Shown here in pieces: positions 45,146-56,744 of a stretch of DNA of 64,000 nt (positions within the stretch are counted from its first letter, which is position 1; each line of letters starts with the position of its first letter). The stretch covers positions 1,330,366 to 1,394,365 of the forward strand of contig NW_008708645.1 in assembly GCF_000327385.1 (NCBI RefSeq), written 5' to 3'. Position numbers and translations under genes: made by a program. The notes under the pieces are model-generated. The model was not told the origin of the DNA and did not search any database. It saw only the letters and a list, made by a program, of their open reading frames with translations. The DNA comes from Lottia gigantea. Taxonomy: Eukaryota > Mollusca > Gastropoda > Lottiidae.

Positions 45146-45474
45146 GGTCATGTTTGCCCTTTTCTGGGGTTGATTTGAGTCTAAAATATATGTAAATAGT
45201 CTTCAGATGAAATGAAAATTGTATAATCCCTGCAAATATACTTCAAACTACAAATTTTACTTTCTATTTCTATATATCTCTATTCAACATATGGTGGAAT
45301 CTTAAGAAAAGACCAGTTTTCAATTTAACTTTCGAACGTGGATAATTCTGGACACAAATTTGAAGGCTTAAACAGTGAACTATTACTGATTATTAGCTAT
45401 TAGCTTAGCAAAAAAATTCCAGTTTCTACAATAAGGTGTGATTCGTCAAACGGATGGTTTATCTGTCCCTTTAA
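45146..45474 (+). repeat. MITE-A copy (full length)
   Basis: The best-preserved MITE-A. It starts near AAGGTCATGTTTGCCCTTTT, contains GTTGATTTGAGTCTAAAATA, AAATATACTTCAAACTACAA, TGGAATCTTAAGAAAAG and TTACTGATTATTAGC, and ends CGGATGGTTTATCTGTCCCT then TTAA. Length is about 330 bp. Confidence 0.75.
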
Positions 45475-46504
45475 TCTTGTGCTGTTAAAAGGCTGAGTGG
45501 AAAAATTCAATATTTTAAAAAAGGTCAAAGACAACAACGGGGTCAAATTATGTGTGAAAATTTTGACAGACGCCAAAATTAATAGTGTGAAGTTCAACTA
45601 GTGACTAGTAATTTTTTAACATATGAAAATATAAAAACAAAGATATAAATCAATGATAACCCAACTTTAAGAACTAGGAAATATCCATGTTCTCATATCA
45701 GTCCCTATATGAACTGTTCTTTGTATTGTATATTGTTTCAGTTTTCATTCTGTTGTATAATTTGAAATAACAAGTGGATGTAGTCGAAAATATGGCGATG
45801 GATATGATGTAATTCCACTGAAAAAGTTGAGGGTCGCTACAGGCAAGTGCAATTTGATACTGTCCCGAGAACCATTCCCAGACCACTTCCTCAAAGATGG
45901 CCAGAATTAAAACAGTTCTTAAAACACTTACATTTTTAAATTTAATAGTTTTTTAGTAAAGAGTGGTCTGAAGAATTTTCTCAGTTATGTAAGTAATTTC
46001 ACAAGCTAGACAGCCTTCCATCAGTTTTACAAGGCTATTTAGACTTGCGAAATATGCAATTCAAACTGTGTTCATTGCACCTTCTGTGATATTAGATCTA
46101 CCATATAATCTTATTTCTGTTGCACCTTTTACAGTTCATTCATTCATACATTCTAAAAATAATAACCATTTCATATGTTGGAGAGACTGTAACAAGATTA
46201 TGTGGTTTAAAATGTTGTGAAATGGGATTATACATCTGTGACTTTGGCAAATTAAAGGTCATTAAGAATGTGACCTTTCTATCTCCTAATTATGTCCTCT
46301 GGATTTGAAAGGTTGTCCTTGTTTCACACTCCCAGATAATGACCTTCAATCAAAGATGTAGAATATTATTTGATTGATAGGTCATTATGGCTTCATCTAG
46401 TTTCATTATAACTGTCATGTCACAATACCAATCTGATACTTGTAGGAAAATTCTCAATCCGAAAAATAGGTTGTCTGACTATAATATGTCAAGTCATTTC
46501 CTAG
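45475..46504. other. AT-rich sequence, no gene seen
   Basis: Frames at 45698-45886 and 46120-46308 show no recognisable motif. Confidence 0.55.
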
Positions 46505-46941
46505 CTAATAATGTCCACTTATATTAGTTAATAATGTCCAGTTGTATTTGTTAACAATGTCCAGTTGTATTTGTAAATGTTAATAATGTCCAGTTGTATT
46601 TGTTAATAATGTCCAGTTGTATTTGTTAATGTTAATAATGTCCAGTTGTATTTGTTAATAATGTCCAGCTGTATTTGTTAATGTTAATAATGTCCAGTGG
46701 TATTTGTTACTAATGTCCACTTGTATTTGTTAATAATGTCAGTTGTATTTGTTAATGTTAATAATGTCCACTTGTATTTGTTAATAATGTCCACTTGTAT
46801 TTGTTAATAATGTCCAGTTGTATTTGTTAATGTTAATAATGTCCAGTTGTATTTGTTAATAATGTCCAGTTGTATTTGTTAATAATGTCAACTTATATTT
46901 ATTAAAAATTCCTACTTATAATTGTCCAGTTATATTCATTG
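46505..46941. repeat. 23/29-bp tandem array, left part
   Basis: The unit AATGTCCAGTTGTATTTGTT plus AAT (23 bp) is interspersed with a 29-bp form that has an extra AATGTT. About 18 copies lie here; the last ones are diverged (CAACTTATATTTATTAAAAA). The array continues after the inserted element, at 48216-48345. Confidence 0.9.
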
Positions 46942-48215
46942 AGATATCTTGCCAGGCAAGGTAATATACAGTGGTGTAACCTTATAACATAAGGTTTCAA
47001 CATCGAATTTCGTCAAAATAAAAAAAAAGTTTCCTCACATATTCTACAAGATAATTAAAATTGGTTTGTTTCGATTTTCTTTATGAATCCCTCACTTTGA
47101 CCAATATGCAACCATGACGTTGGCTTATAAATGCCTTACCTATTTCTAGAAAAAAACTGTTGTATGGATACCTAGTGGTATATTTAACTTCTCTTAGTAT
47201 TTATTTTAAATAATATTTCATTATAACTTAGACAATTCCTTCAAAGATCAATGATTTAAAAAAAAATAGTGACTGATAAAATATAAGATAAGTAAAACGT
47301 AAGAGTGATTTATTTTTGAAAGTCATTGAAACTACATAAGAATACGGCCCACATTGTGTTCCATAGAATTTTTCTGCTTACATGGAATCCGATGTTTTAT
47401 CACGTGACTTTGTTCATTGGACTACATTTTAGCAGACGACACTTAGAATTTGGGATTAAAAGAAAATTCGGCCGATAAAAAATGTGATATTTGGTAATAG
47501 TTGAAATCTGCCATTTTGTATACATTAATACTTTTTACCTTGCTTGAAACTACTGGATTCATTCTACTACTAAAATTGTAGAGATAACCCATGTTTATCA
47601 AATCAAGCAAATGGGGAGGTCACAAGAGGTCGCACATGTAAATTATTAATCATTTCCTGAGATGCACGAAAAATAGGTTAGCACGAAATTAGGTTACTTG
47701 GCTGTACGCTCACTGGCAGCTTTGAATTTAAATAAAAATATTTGGCCTTCAGTCATACACTTCTTTTAAACTTTATGAGGTGATACTGAATAATATTACC
47801 AAGTTTCGTCAAAATCTGTCAAGAATTGGGCCTTCTACAGTGTAAACAGGCTAAAACTAAGAACAAGGGCAATAACTCATACCAAATATTTTTGATTCTT
47901 CTGATTTTCGATAGGGTTCATCCTTGGTTGATAACAAACACTCACACCACGTTTCGTCAAAATCCATCAAGAGTGTTTGCAGGCTAAAGATTGAACGCGT
48001 TTTCAAGAACGAGGGCAATGACTCAAATCAAATATTTATAGATTTGTCTGATTTTCAATATGGTTCATCCTTTTGTGATAACAAAGATTCACACCAAATT
48101 TGATCAAAATCCATCAAGAAACCAGCTCTCTATGGTATCCAAAACAAATTGTGTACAGAGACAGACAGACGGGGGTGACGGCTATATACGCCCACATAAT
48201 ATGGGCATATAAAAA
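46942..48215 (-). mobile_element. Tandem-unit (pearl/Helentron-like) element inserted in a tandem array
   Basis: The tail end (low coordinate) starts ATATCTTGCCAGGCAAGGTA, the reverse complement of the tail palindrome at 30.6 and 35.2 kb. The head end (high coordinate) has GACGGGGGTGACGGCTATAT and a palindromic GCCCACATAATATGGGC before ATAAAAA. Two to three units lie at 47775-48130 (CAAAATCCATCAAGAAACCA, TCTCTATGGTATCC). The central 46970-47770 is unrelated sequence without coding potential that I recognise. The surrounding array fixes both ends to within a few bases. Ends are dissimilar, with short palindromes at each. Confidence 0.8.
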
Positions 48216-48345
48216 TTGACCAGTGATATGTTGCAAATGTACAGTTATATATTTGTTAGAAATGTCCAGTTATATTGGATTAAATTGCCAAGTTATGTTT
48301 ATTAAATATGTCCAATTATATTTGTTAAAAAATCACATATCAACA
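48216..48345. repeat. 23/29-bp tandem array, right part
   Basis: Diverged units (GAAATGTCCAGTTATATTGG, AATATGTCCAATTATATTTG) of the same array as 46505-46941, now separated from it by the inserted element. Confidence 0.75.
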
Positions 48346-50212
48346 ATGATAAATTTTAGCTGTAAAGAATGGTCAGTGATGATTAATATTTTAATCCAGG
48401 AAACAGTAGTCTGGAGACTATAATTAAGATGAGAACTGTTATGAATTCACAACATTTTCAAAAGATTTAGAAAATACTTGTTGGTTTCAATTGAAATTTT
48501 ACTTCCATTCTGAAGCTGTTCGAACTTAAAATTCATGTCATTTTCATGTCAGACTAAAAACTTAGGTAGGAAAAAAAATCAACTGGCTTTTCTAGCCTTG
48601 AAAGACATATCAAATCCAAGTAAATATTTCATCAGAAAACTGTCCAGTTGTTCCTGGAATGTTAATCCTGTTTCGGAGAGAATATTCCATTTTGTCTGGT
48701 AGCTTATTAGTGAGGATTATCCTATGACAATGGCGATCTCTCTGTCCTGGTAATAAGAATCATTCATTAACCAGCTGGTAAGATACTTGAAACCAATCAT
48801 CAAAGCCCTTTTACATCAGGCTGCTGTAAAGCCAGTACTTTAAAAGTAGTGTAAATGGAAACTGTTCTCAACACTCTCTTCTGTGGAACTCTTCTTAAAG
48901 AAGTAGAATTTAATTTTTACCTAATTCATAAAGCATTCAGGTATCTTGATTTAGGTGGATAGAATCTAAGCTGGATCTTTTCAATTCACTATAATTAAGT
49001 TTGTTTTCAGTGCTCAATACATCAATATACAGAATGTAGAAAACAGAACCTGAAACATGTTGTTACTCAGAGTTTCATACTATGCAATCTAAAGATCCTA
49101 TATATTATATATTGTGTGTAAAAAAATTTATGTAGAAAACTGGTCATATATAGATTTAAGAAAATCTGATTGAATAAATCTGATTGGAAGATCAAGAAAC
49201 AGAAACCAAATTATACATTGCCTTATAAGTACCAATTAAAATTAGCATAATGTCATCACGGTCACTTCTGTTCCGTGCTATTCTTGACCAATCAATAATG
49301 AGACGAGGACTGGGTGAACTAGTGGAAGATATAATAGAAGTAGACAGGCTATTAAGAGTAAACTCAATGACACTGACAAGTATCCTCCATGTAATTATTT
49401 CACACCAAAACCTAATAATTAGATAATTCTATTTATTTTATTGTGACTCTCAATTCCCAATGGGAAAATTTAAAATTGGCTCTGAGAATAAACAAAATAC
49501 TAATTTCTTCTAGAAGAATTGGTCAAATTAATACACAGAACATCTCCTTTAAAAATTATTTTTACTGTTTTGTTGAAAAACAGTGGTAAATCATGAAAAT
49601 GTAATTATAATGCGTGCATGTGTATTATAACACTAAGATAGAATGCCAAGGTTCACACTAGCAACTTTTTTCTAAACTTTTCACTACAGTCCCAACCCAA
49701 AAATTCAAGCTGGCCCAACCTTGGGCCACCCAGATTAAGATTTTTATCACTGAGTTATTAAATGTTGGTACTGTGAGCCCCCTTTGGCAAGTTTTTAGAC
49801 ATGACACTGATCTGAGCATTAGCATTGAATAACAATTTTACATCATTCAAGCAAGTACAATACATATACAGATTTGCTTAAATATAACACAGTAAACATT
49901 TTACAACCAATGTATCTGAATTTAAAAGGCTAAATTAACGTTGACCTTTTACTGGCTTTCTATCACACAAATAGATTGAATTAAAGTATTAATAATTACA
50001 TGAAAAACATTTCCTGTGATACCAGACATCAGGATATTACAACCATTGACTTTCAAACTCTTTTCAATATGAGAATAAAAGTTGACCTTTCAAATGACAG
50101 CTGTATTGGTCACAAATTCTCTCAGTTATTTTAACAACAACCTGCTCCAGAATAGACAAACAGAGGATAGAAAGGATGTACGATGTATTCATATAAAAAG
50201 ACAATCATCATT
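48346..50212. other. AT-rich sequence, no gene supported
   Basis: A short + frame at 49250-49426 (58 codons, beginning MSSRSLLFRAIL) has protein-like composition, but I find no homologue or splice context and do not call it. Confidence 0.45.
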
Positions 50213-50365
50213 GAAGGGATTGTAAAAGTTTTTCATTTTATATGTATCTGGGACACTAAGATTTCGGTTGTAAAGAGGTTTTCTACAATTTATGTGTGTA
50301 TCGGAAACACTGTTGAACCATTCCAATTTTCAATCAGATGTCTGTTGTTCTTGCATGGACAGGTT
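50213..50365. repeat. MITE-B, two overlapping partial ends
   Basis: Two successive left ends are present: GGATTGTAAAAGTTTTTCAT with ATCTGGGACAC (from 50218), and TAAAGAGGTTTTCTACAATT with ATCGGAAACAC (from 50273). They are followed by CCATTCCAATTTTCAATCAG and TGTCTGTTGTTCTTGCA. This is either tandem duplication or one copy inserted into another. Confidence 0.55.
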
Positions 50366-53084
50366 AATTTTTTTGGGGGAAGTTCTTACAAAGCCTACGA
50401 ACCTGTCATGTTCATGTCCATTTCTTTCTTTTTTTTTTTTTATCTCAATAACATTTTTTAAGAGGTTACAAGTAAAAGAGTAAAAATCGAGAGTGATATA
50501 AATTATTAGGATGTTGTCTTGTCTATATAAAATATTATAATAGGTGGTATTAAATTGAGTGGACAAAAAAATAGAACTCATATCCTTTATGGTATTGTAG
50601 TGTGTGAATCATTTCTTTTAAACACCAATTTTCACTTCATAAACACATTGTATTCAGTGAAATGCTTTTGTGAATATTAGCACCATATGAATAGGGTATT
50701 TTTTACGCCTAATGAAAATAGCGACAAATTACATCAATTTATTTTCTTGCCAACCCTCTTTGTCTTCCTCCATTTTAGAGAATGATGAATGAAGACCAGT
50801 ATTATGTTGACACTAATTTCAAATAAGAGGATATTTTAAAGCTTTTTTTTTTTAAACACTTTTCTATTTCTAATTTGCTCTGTATAGCTTTTTATCATAT
50901 AACAGTTATCTGATAGATTTATGATATACTTTCCAATTACACAGAATGATTGCAATATCATTTTTGAAAGGCATTTTTAAGAATTTGTCCTTATTGAATT
51001 GTTATTATTCGTACAGATATATTGAAACATCATTTTCAAACACTCTACAATGACTTTTCTGAAAACTCCAAAGATTATTCTTTTACTAAATTTCTTGTTT
51101 TTTTTCAAGTTGTAACAATATTACTTATTTAGTCTTGATATCATATAATATATCTGTAATTGTTAGATGTTTTTTTCTATTAAAATCATAAGTGTTTACT
51201 CCTTCAAGTAGCCTACTTTTAGCTTCCTTTAGTTTAAACATTTCAGCTTATTACAGACTTTATACATATTATATGTATAACATTCAATATAAATGCAAAG
51301 ACCAACATTTCAGACAAGAACAAAAAATGAAAGATTAATGACGATGGAATGTGACACAAGACTTTGGCATGAAATACAGTTATTATGTGAAATTACTCAA
51401 AAGAAAACAATTAGCCAACATGAGACAAGCCTATTAAAAGAGGGCTGAAATTGTCACCCTGAGGCAGGGGACACTGTCGGTTGTCATGACAACAATATCA
51501 CTAACCATTGTCTTCTTCAATATGACTCAACTTTTTCTTCATAAGCAGACGACAAGTAAACTCTGCTATGGAAGAAAAGAGACAAGAAAGGGAGACAAAG
51601 CTAAAATGAGCTATTCATCATTTTGATTGACTGCCTTATGGTGCCTTCCAGTGATATCCACAAGGAAATGAAATAAACCAATACTATCCTTAGTCTTTGA
51701 CCTGGCAGTGAGCAGATCATATATTCAACAGAGATGAGCTGAGATTTTGTGACACGTCTGTTAATCATTTGATCTTAAAGAGATACTACCTCAGCTTAGA
51801 ATGAACATTAAATTTAAATTCTCAAACTTGGCCAATAAGGGCATATAATATATTCTTCATCAGAGGAAATAATCTTGTGTCATTCATAACTATACAACAG
51901 AATATATGACAATGAAAACAATTAATTATCAATCAATAATTACATAGTTTTATGGATAATTACTGGATTATGCAGAGATTCTTTTGTATATTTATGGCAC
52001 TGGGTAGGTCCAAAGATGAATATATATTCTTCTTGGCCATGTTTGAAAATCTAAATGTAATGTTCATTCTAAGAGGAATATTTCTTTGAGACAAAAGTGT
52101 GGCACACAGATCAAATGACTCCCTTGACAAATATAACAAACTGTCAAATCTATCAAACTCTCATTTCTTCATAATAAACATTGTCATCTACAATGAAAAT
52201 ATCCTCAATTTAGATTGATCTTTTCATGAACAAAATTTGAATAAATTTTGCTTTATATTTTAAAAATATTTACAGTTTACAATTGCTTGCTATGCTACAA
52301 GTACAACATGCTTTGACACTATGTTTTAACATGAAATATGTTAAGAAAGGAAACTAACCATACAGACAGTCAAGATTAAATGATAAATTGGATAAATTCT
52401 CAAAAGGATTATACCTAAGGTTTTGACATAACATACAAGAACATAAAGACACAATATTTCCCTAGTCTAGCTATGAATTTTCAACTTAATTTGAACTCAA
52501 TATATCAAGTTTGTGATGAAATGAAAGGAAAAGGGAAATGTCTTTTAATGCATTTGATATTGGCACAATTTATTTCTGTTATTTAACATCTTGCCAACAA
52601 ACATCCATCTTTAAATACTAACAGACCAATCTGGTTATTCTAGTAATATCTTTACTTTTTTTATAACAATTTTTATTTGAATGCGAATAGGTCCTTATAT
52701 ATTAGGCAATTATTACCACATGATGCGGTAAGAGAAGAGATTTGACAAGTACCAGCATGGAAGAGGCTTTTTCAAAACCATTTTAAGCAGGCTATTTTCA
52801 CAACACAACACATTTCAATAAAAAAGAATAAGCCTCATCAACAATAAAAAAAATATCATGTCACCGTTAACATGTATAATTGACTTTTGTTGTCAAAAAG
52901 GACAGGTCTGACATTTATTTAAAAATTACTTTCTCACTTTTCCAGCAAACTGCGAATTCAATGAAATAAATAAATCGTTGAACTTCAATATTTAAAATTT
53001 AATCATTTACTCATCATCAAACTCTTTATTTTTTAGATTTTCTGATAAAACTGCAGATCTACATGCTCTATGGGTGCGACTTGC
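50366..53084. other. AT-rich sequence, no gene seen
   Basis: Frames near 50.3-50.6 kb on both strands come from the MITE-B copy and a poly(T) tract. Nothing recognisable elsewhere. Confidence 0.55.
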
Positions 53085-53205
53085 AATCCATCATGTGGCG
53101 AAATTTTTATGCAACACACGTGTTCCATCTTCACAATGTCAAGCTATTATCTTGACTGCAACAGCAACCTTTCTTGAATCACAGAAGTTTGTAAATGCAG
53201 CTAAT
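53085..53205 (+). repeat. Family H repeat, copy 2
   Basis: Carries ATCTTCACAATGTCAAGCTA, ATCTTGACTGCAACAGCAAC and CAGAAGTTTGTAAATGCAGC, the last in the same order as the reversed arm of copy 1 (44950-45000). A related AGGATTTACAAACTTCTGTG block follows at 53386. The + frame 53074-53271 is a by-product of this repeat. Confidence 0.6.
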
Positions 53206-56094
53206 ACAACCAATATAGGAACGAGAAAATTAGGCTCTTTCAGTCAAGGGTTTATTGGCTGTACTTGCTAGGTAAGGCTACGACTTTTTGTAAATGTTTC
53301 AACGATAATTTTGGCTGAACAGTTTTAAGGCATCTATAATCAACCTGCTCGTGTTTTTACATACAACCATGTTACCAAACTATAAGCAGGATTTACAAAC
53401 TTCTGTGTTGTAAACGTATTAAGACGCCGTTTGAAAAAGCTTAACACTGACATGTTCAAGGTCATCCAAACTACCATTCGTTCCGCCAGCTTCGATGAAT
53501 TATATTTAAGATAATCTTACACTGAATATCACATCATTTCCACAAGAGTTAAAAATGGAAACAAAATGTGAAAGGTGGTAGACTGATTAATTTTTACATT
53601 GCATGTCTACAAAATATTGAGATTAAAAACTAAAAACAAGTTTCTTGCAATCTCAATTCTAATTAAGAAATGTCTGAGTTTCTACTAATCCTATAATATA
53701 ACAGATGTAAGCTATACCATGAGCTCAAACTCAGGCTAAACATGAACGATTTTTGTCTTGAGTAAAATCTAACATGTGCCTGAGCTTTCACAATAAGATT
53801 ATATTTGAGATAAGAATTTATATTATCAAACCAGTTTGATTTTGGTCAGAGTTTTTTTTATCCGCGATCGTTTTCTTTGTGTGCAGGTATTCATGACAAG
53901 ACAAGACTCCACAAAGCTTCATCAATTCAATGACATGGTCATCTAATAAATACAGAAAATTATGGCCTTAATGAGATTGCACAAGGCCAATGATAGCATT
54001 AATAGAATTTATGATGAAAGATTTTACCTGAAGGGGTTGACATGGAAAAAATATTTAGTTGGGTATAATAAACCAAAGCCCTATGTGCTACATGTTTCTG
54101 TGACAGAAATGAAAAAAAGAAGAGACTATGTATTCTCCTATTCTTTACATTGGGCAATCGAAAATGTAGATAAACATTTGATTGACATTCAACTAGCAGT
54201 ATGTCAGTCATCATTATTCCTAAACCAATCAAATTACAGTCTAAGCATGTCAATTCAATTATTGTTTAGAACCTATTGTCATTTTACGTGACTTGAAAAC
54301 ACAGACCTGATTTAGCACACTGTTGACATTCAACTTGCTTTAATTCTCCTACAAGATAACAATAACAAACCAGATCATGACACAAGTTTTGTATTTAAAC
54401 CACAACATTCTATGATCTCTTTGGTTGCATTTCTTCAATCATTTGAAGGAACTTATTCACTAATAATGCTTTTATGATTGTAATCATATATTCAATGGGA
54501 ATATAGGTCTTTTTATCTAAGCAAATCGTATCAACTTGCTTTGATGGCAAAGTATCAACACAAGCTACCAATCAACTCTTCAAATGCCATAACTCTTCAA
54601 TTGCCATAAATAAATGACCATTTGCGTATGCTGAATTAACATGGCATCTCTCATTGTTAAAATATTTCATTTCATTGAAATGTTCTTATTTGCTACCACT
54701 GTTGCCCACCATTTTGAATCTCAGAAGAAATGTACCAGAATTTGGTTGAGTTGAGTACACACTTAGGCAAATTGCAAAAATAAATATGCATTGTAGGCAA
54801 ATCTCTATTGGTACTTAGCTTATATAAATGAGAGTTGCTTAAATAAAAAATGGCTTATGTCAAAAGTCTCCTATCTAAATAATAAAGTATTTGTGTTTTG
54901 GTTTCATCAATAAGAGCTAGCTATCTATCAAATCAAAAGGAATGTTCAAAGAACTTTTTGTCTTATTTAATTACTTTGAAATAGATCAAATTACAATAAA
55001 ATGTTAATCACATTAAAGACATATATAGAAATAAACAGTTTGAAGAGATTATGTCATTTTTGGTTAGCAAATACCAGTACTATTTACATATTTTCAACCC
55101 CTGAACCATGGCTTTAAACAACAGGATTAATAAATATACAAAATAATTCAAAATATTAAAAATCTTTATATATAGCGAAATATGGCAAAATTTATATGTC
55201 CACCCTAGCTCTTCTAGCTGGATAGCTTTTGTGATTTAAGGGGTTTTTATGACCACAATGAAAATATTAATTAAAATAATGACACTATATTTCATTGACA
55301 ACATGGTTTTGAAACTAAGAAGCAAAGACTAATTTGTTAACCTTTTCCTACCAGCCATGACAAAAGATATTATCATTATTTATATGCATTGTAACATTAC
55401 ACAAAGCACTGCAATATATCTTTCTTAAGGCTTGAAACTAATGGTTTGAAAGAAATTTGGCAGTTGGATAGCATTATATTGATATGATACATCATTAACA
55501 TACAAATCTCCTGTTTTGAAGTCAATATTATACAATACCATTCCAAATGATTAATGAAAATCCTGCGACATGAAGCGCCAAAATGAGACACATTTAATTG
55601 CCCAAGACTTCCAGAATACATGCAATCAGTTTCCAGAACAAATACAGCTAATTCAATCGTCTAATCTAAATGTCCCCCTAATAACCATTAATTATATTCA
55701 CCCTAATTCCTATTGTCACTCAAAAAAGCATTCAAGAATTAAAAATGGTGCCAGTGAATTTTTCAATGGGTTAATTTCAGCATTTTGAAGACTTAAGATA
55801 TTATCCATATCAATGTAATGTGGAAGAAACAGGGCATCATTTGTCTTCCTTCACATCTGATTATTACATTTTGACTGAAATTGTCCTGGGAATACTAAAA
55901 CTATCTCACTCTAATTGCTGGCATCGAATTTCAAAATGTCCTCATTTTTGTCAGAGCATTGGGAAATATTAAGTAATCATTTGAAAAACATCCAGCTTTA
56001 TTTCAAACCTAAAATCTTGAATCAAGAAATTCCCATGTTCGAAATTGACAAACAAACATGCTGAAATTAAACTGAGTTTAATTTGAAAATCAAA
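53206..56094. other. AT-rich sequence, no gene supported
   Basis: The + frame at 53962-54291 (109 codons) is the longest here but shows no recognisable motif and is AT-driven. The 55570-55788 frame likewise has no support. Confidence 0.5.
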
Positions 56095-56410
56095 GGTACA
56101 GAATCGCCATTTTCAGCGGTTGATTTGGATCTTGAATATATAAAAATAGTCTTCAGAAGCAAGAAATGTATGCAAAAACGCATAATTCCTTCAAATATAC
56201 CTCAAACTTTCACTTTCTATTTCTAAAAAATGTCTTTTCTATATAAGGCAGAGACTCCAGTAAAGATGATTTGTATATTTTTACTTTCAAATGCAGACAA
56301 TTCTGAACACACATGGATTTGAAGGCTCAATATTTGACGGTGATCTATGAACACAATTAGCTGTTTCTGAGACTAAGATTGGTCGGATGGATGGCAATCT
56401 GTCCCTATAA
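56095..56410 (+). repeat. MITE-A copy (full length, diverged end)
   Basis: Contains CAGCGGTTGATTTGGATCTT, AGTCTTCAGAAGCAAGAA, CGCATAATTCCTTCAAATAT, TTTCTATATAAGGCAGAG, TTTCTGAGACTAAGATTGGT and the right end GGCAATCTGTCCCTATAA. It lies about 180 bp before the candidate exon. Confidence 0.7.
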
Positions 56411-56591
56411 AAAAAATGTTTTAAGGAAAAAACAAAAAAGAATGGACCATTTTCCTGATATGGAATTTGCAATTTATTTTTTTCAAATTACACGATGTCA
56501 TTTCATCAGACCATGTCTTCTGTCAAAAATTCAAAACAAGGAATGTAAAACTTTTGTGCCTGATATTGCCTTGTTCCCTTGTCAATTCTTA

Positions 56592-56744
56592 ACATTAGCA
56601 ATTGAAGTCATAGTTGGCAACTTGACACACAGCCTGTCTGATTTACAGGATCAACCCAACACGCTGCCAGCTAGTCTTATGGGATCAGTGCTGAATGAAT
56701 TGCACAACAAGTTCATTGTCAGAGACATCAAGGTCGCGTTCTAA
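56592..56744 (+). CDS. Weak candidate terminal exon (BC-box-like)
   Basis: A reading of about 50 residues with composition unlike the surrounding DNA: AIEVIVGNLTHSLSDL, then LPASLMGSVLNELHNKF, ending IVRDIKVAF and a stop. A plausible splice acceptor (pyrimidine-rich TTGTTCCCTTGTC, then TTAACATTAG) lies just before 56592. The pattern of a hydrophobic helix with N-L, then LPxxL and a second amphipathic helix, resembles the BC-box/VHL-box region of cullin-adaptor proteins, but the match is loose. If not terminal, a donor after GACATCAAG would be GTCGCG, which is weak. No partner exon was recognised. It could also be a chance frame or repeat-derived. Confidence 0.25.
   Translation, partial: TLAIEVIVGNLTHSLSDLQDQPNTLPASLMGSVLNELHNKFIVRDIKVAF

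Noticed and set aside
46505-46941. CRISPR-like or regulatory repeat array
   Set aside because: Plain tandem repeats of 23 or 29 bp without unique spacers.
49250-49426. 58-codon + frame beginning MSSRSLLFRAIL
   Set aside because: Protein-like composition alone is not enough; no conservation evidence or neighbouring exon was found.
53962-54291. 109-codon + frame as a host gene
   Set aside because: No recognisable domain, AT-driven codons, no splice signals I trust, and an overlapping opposite-strand frame of similar length.
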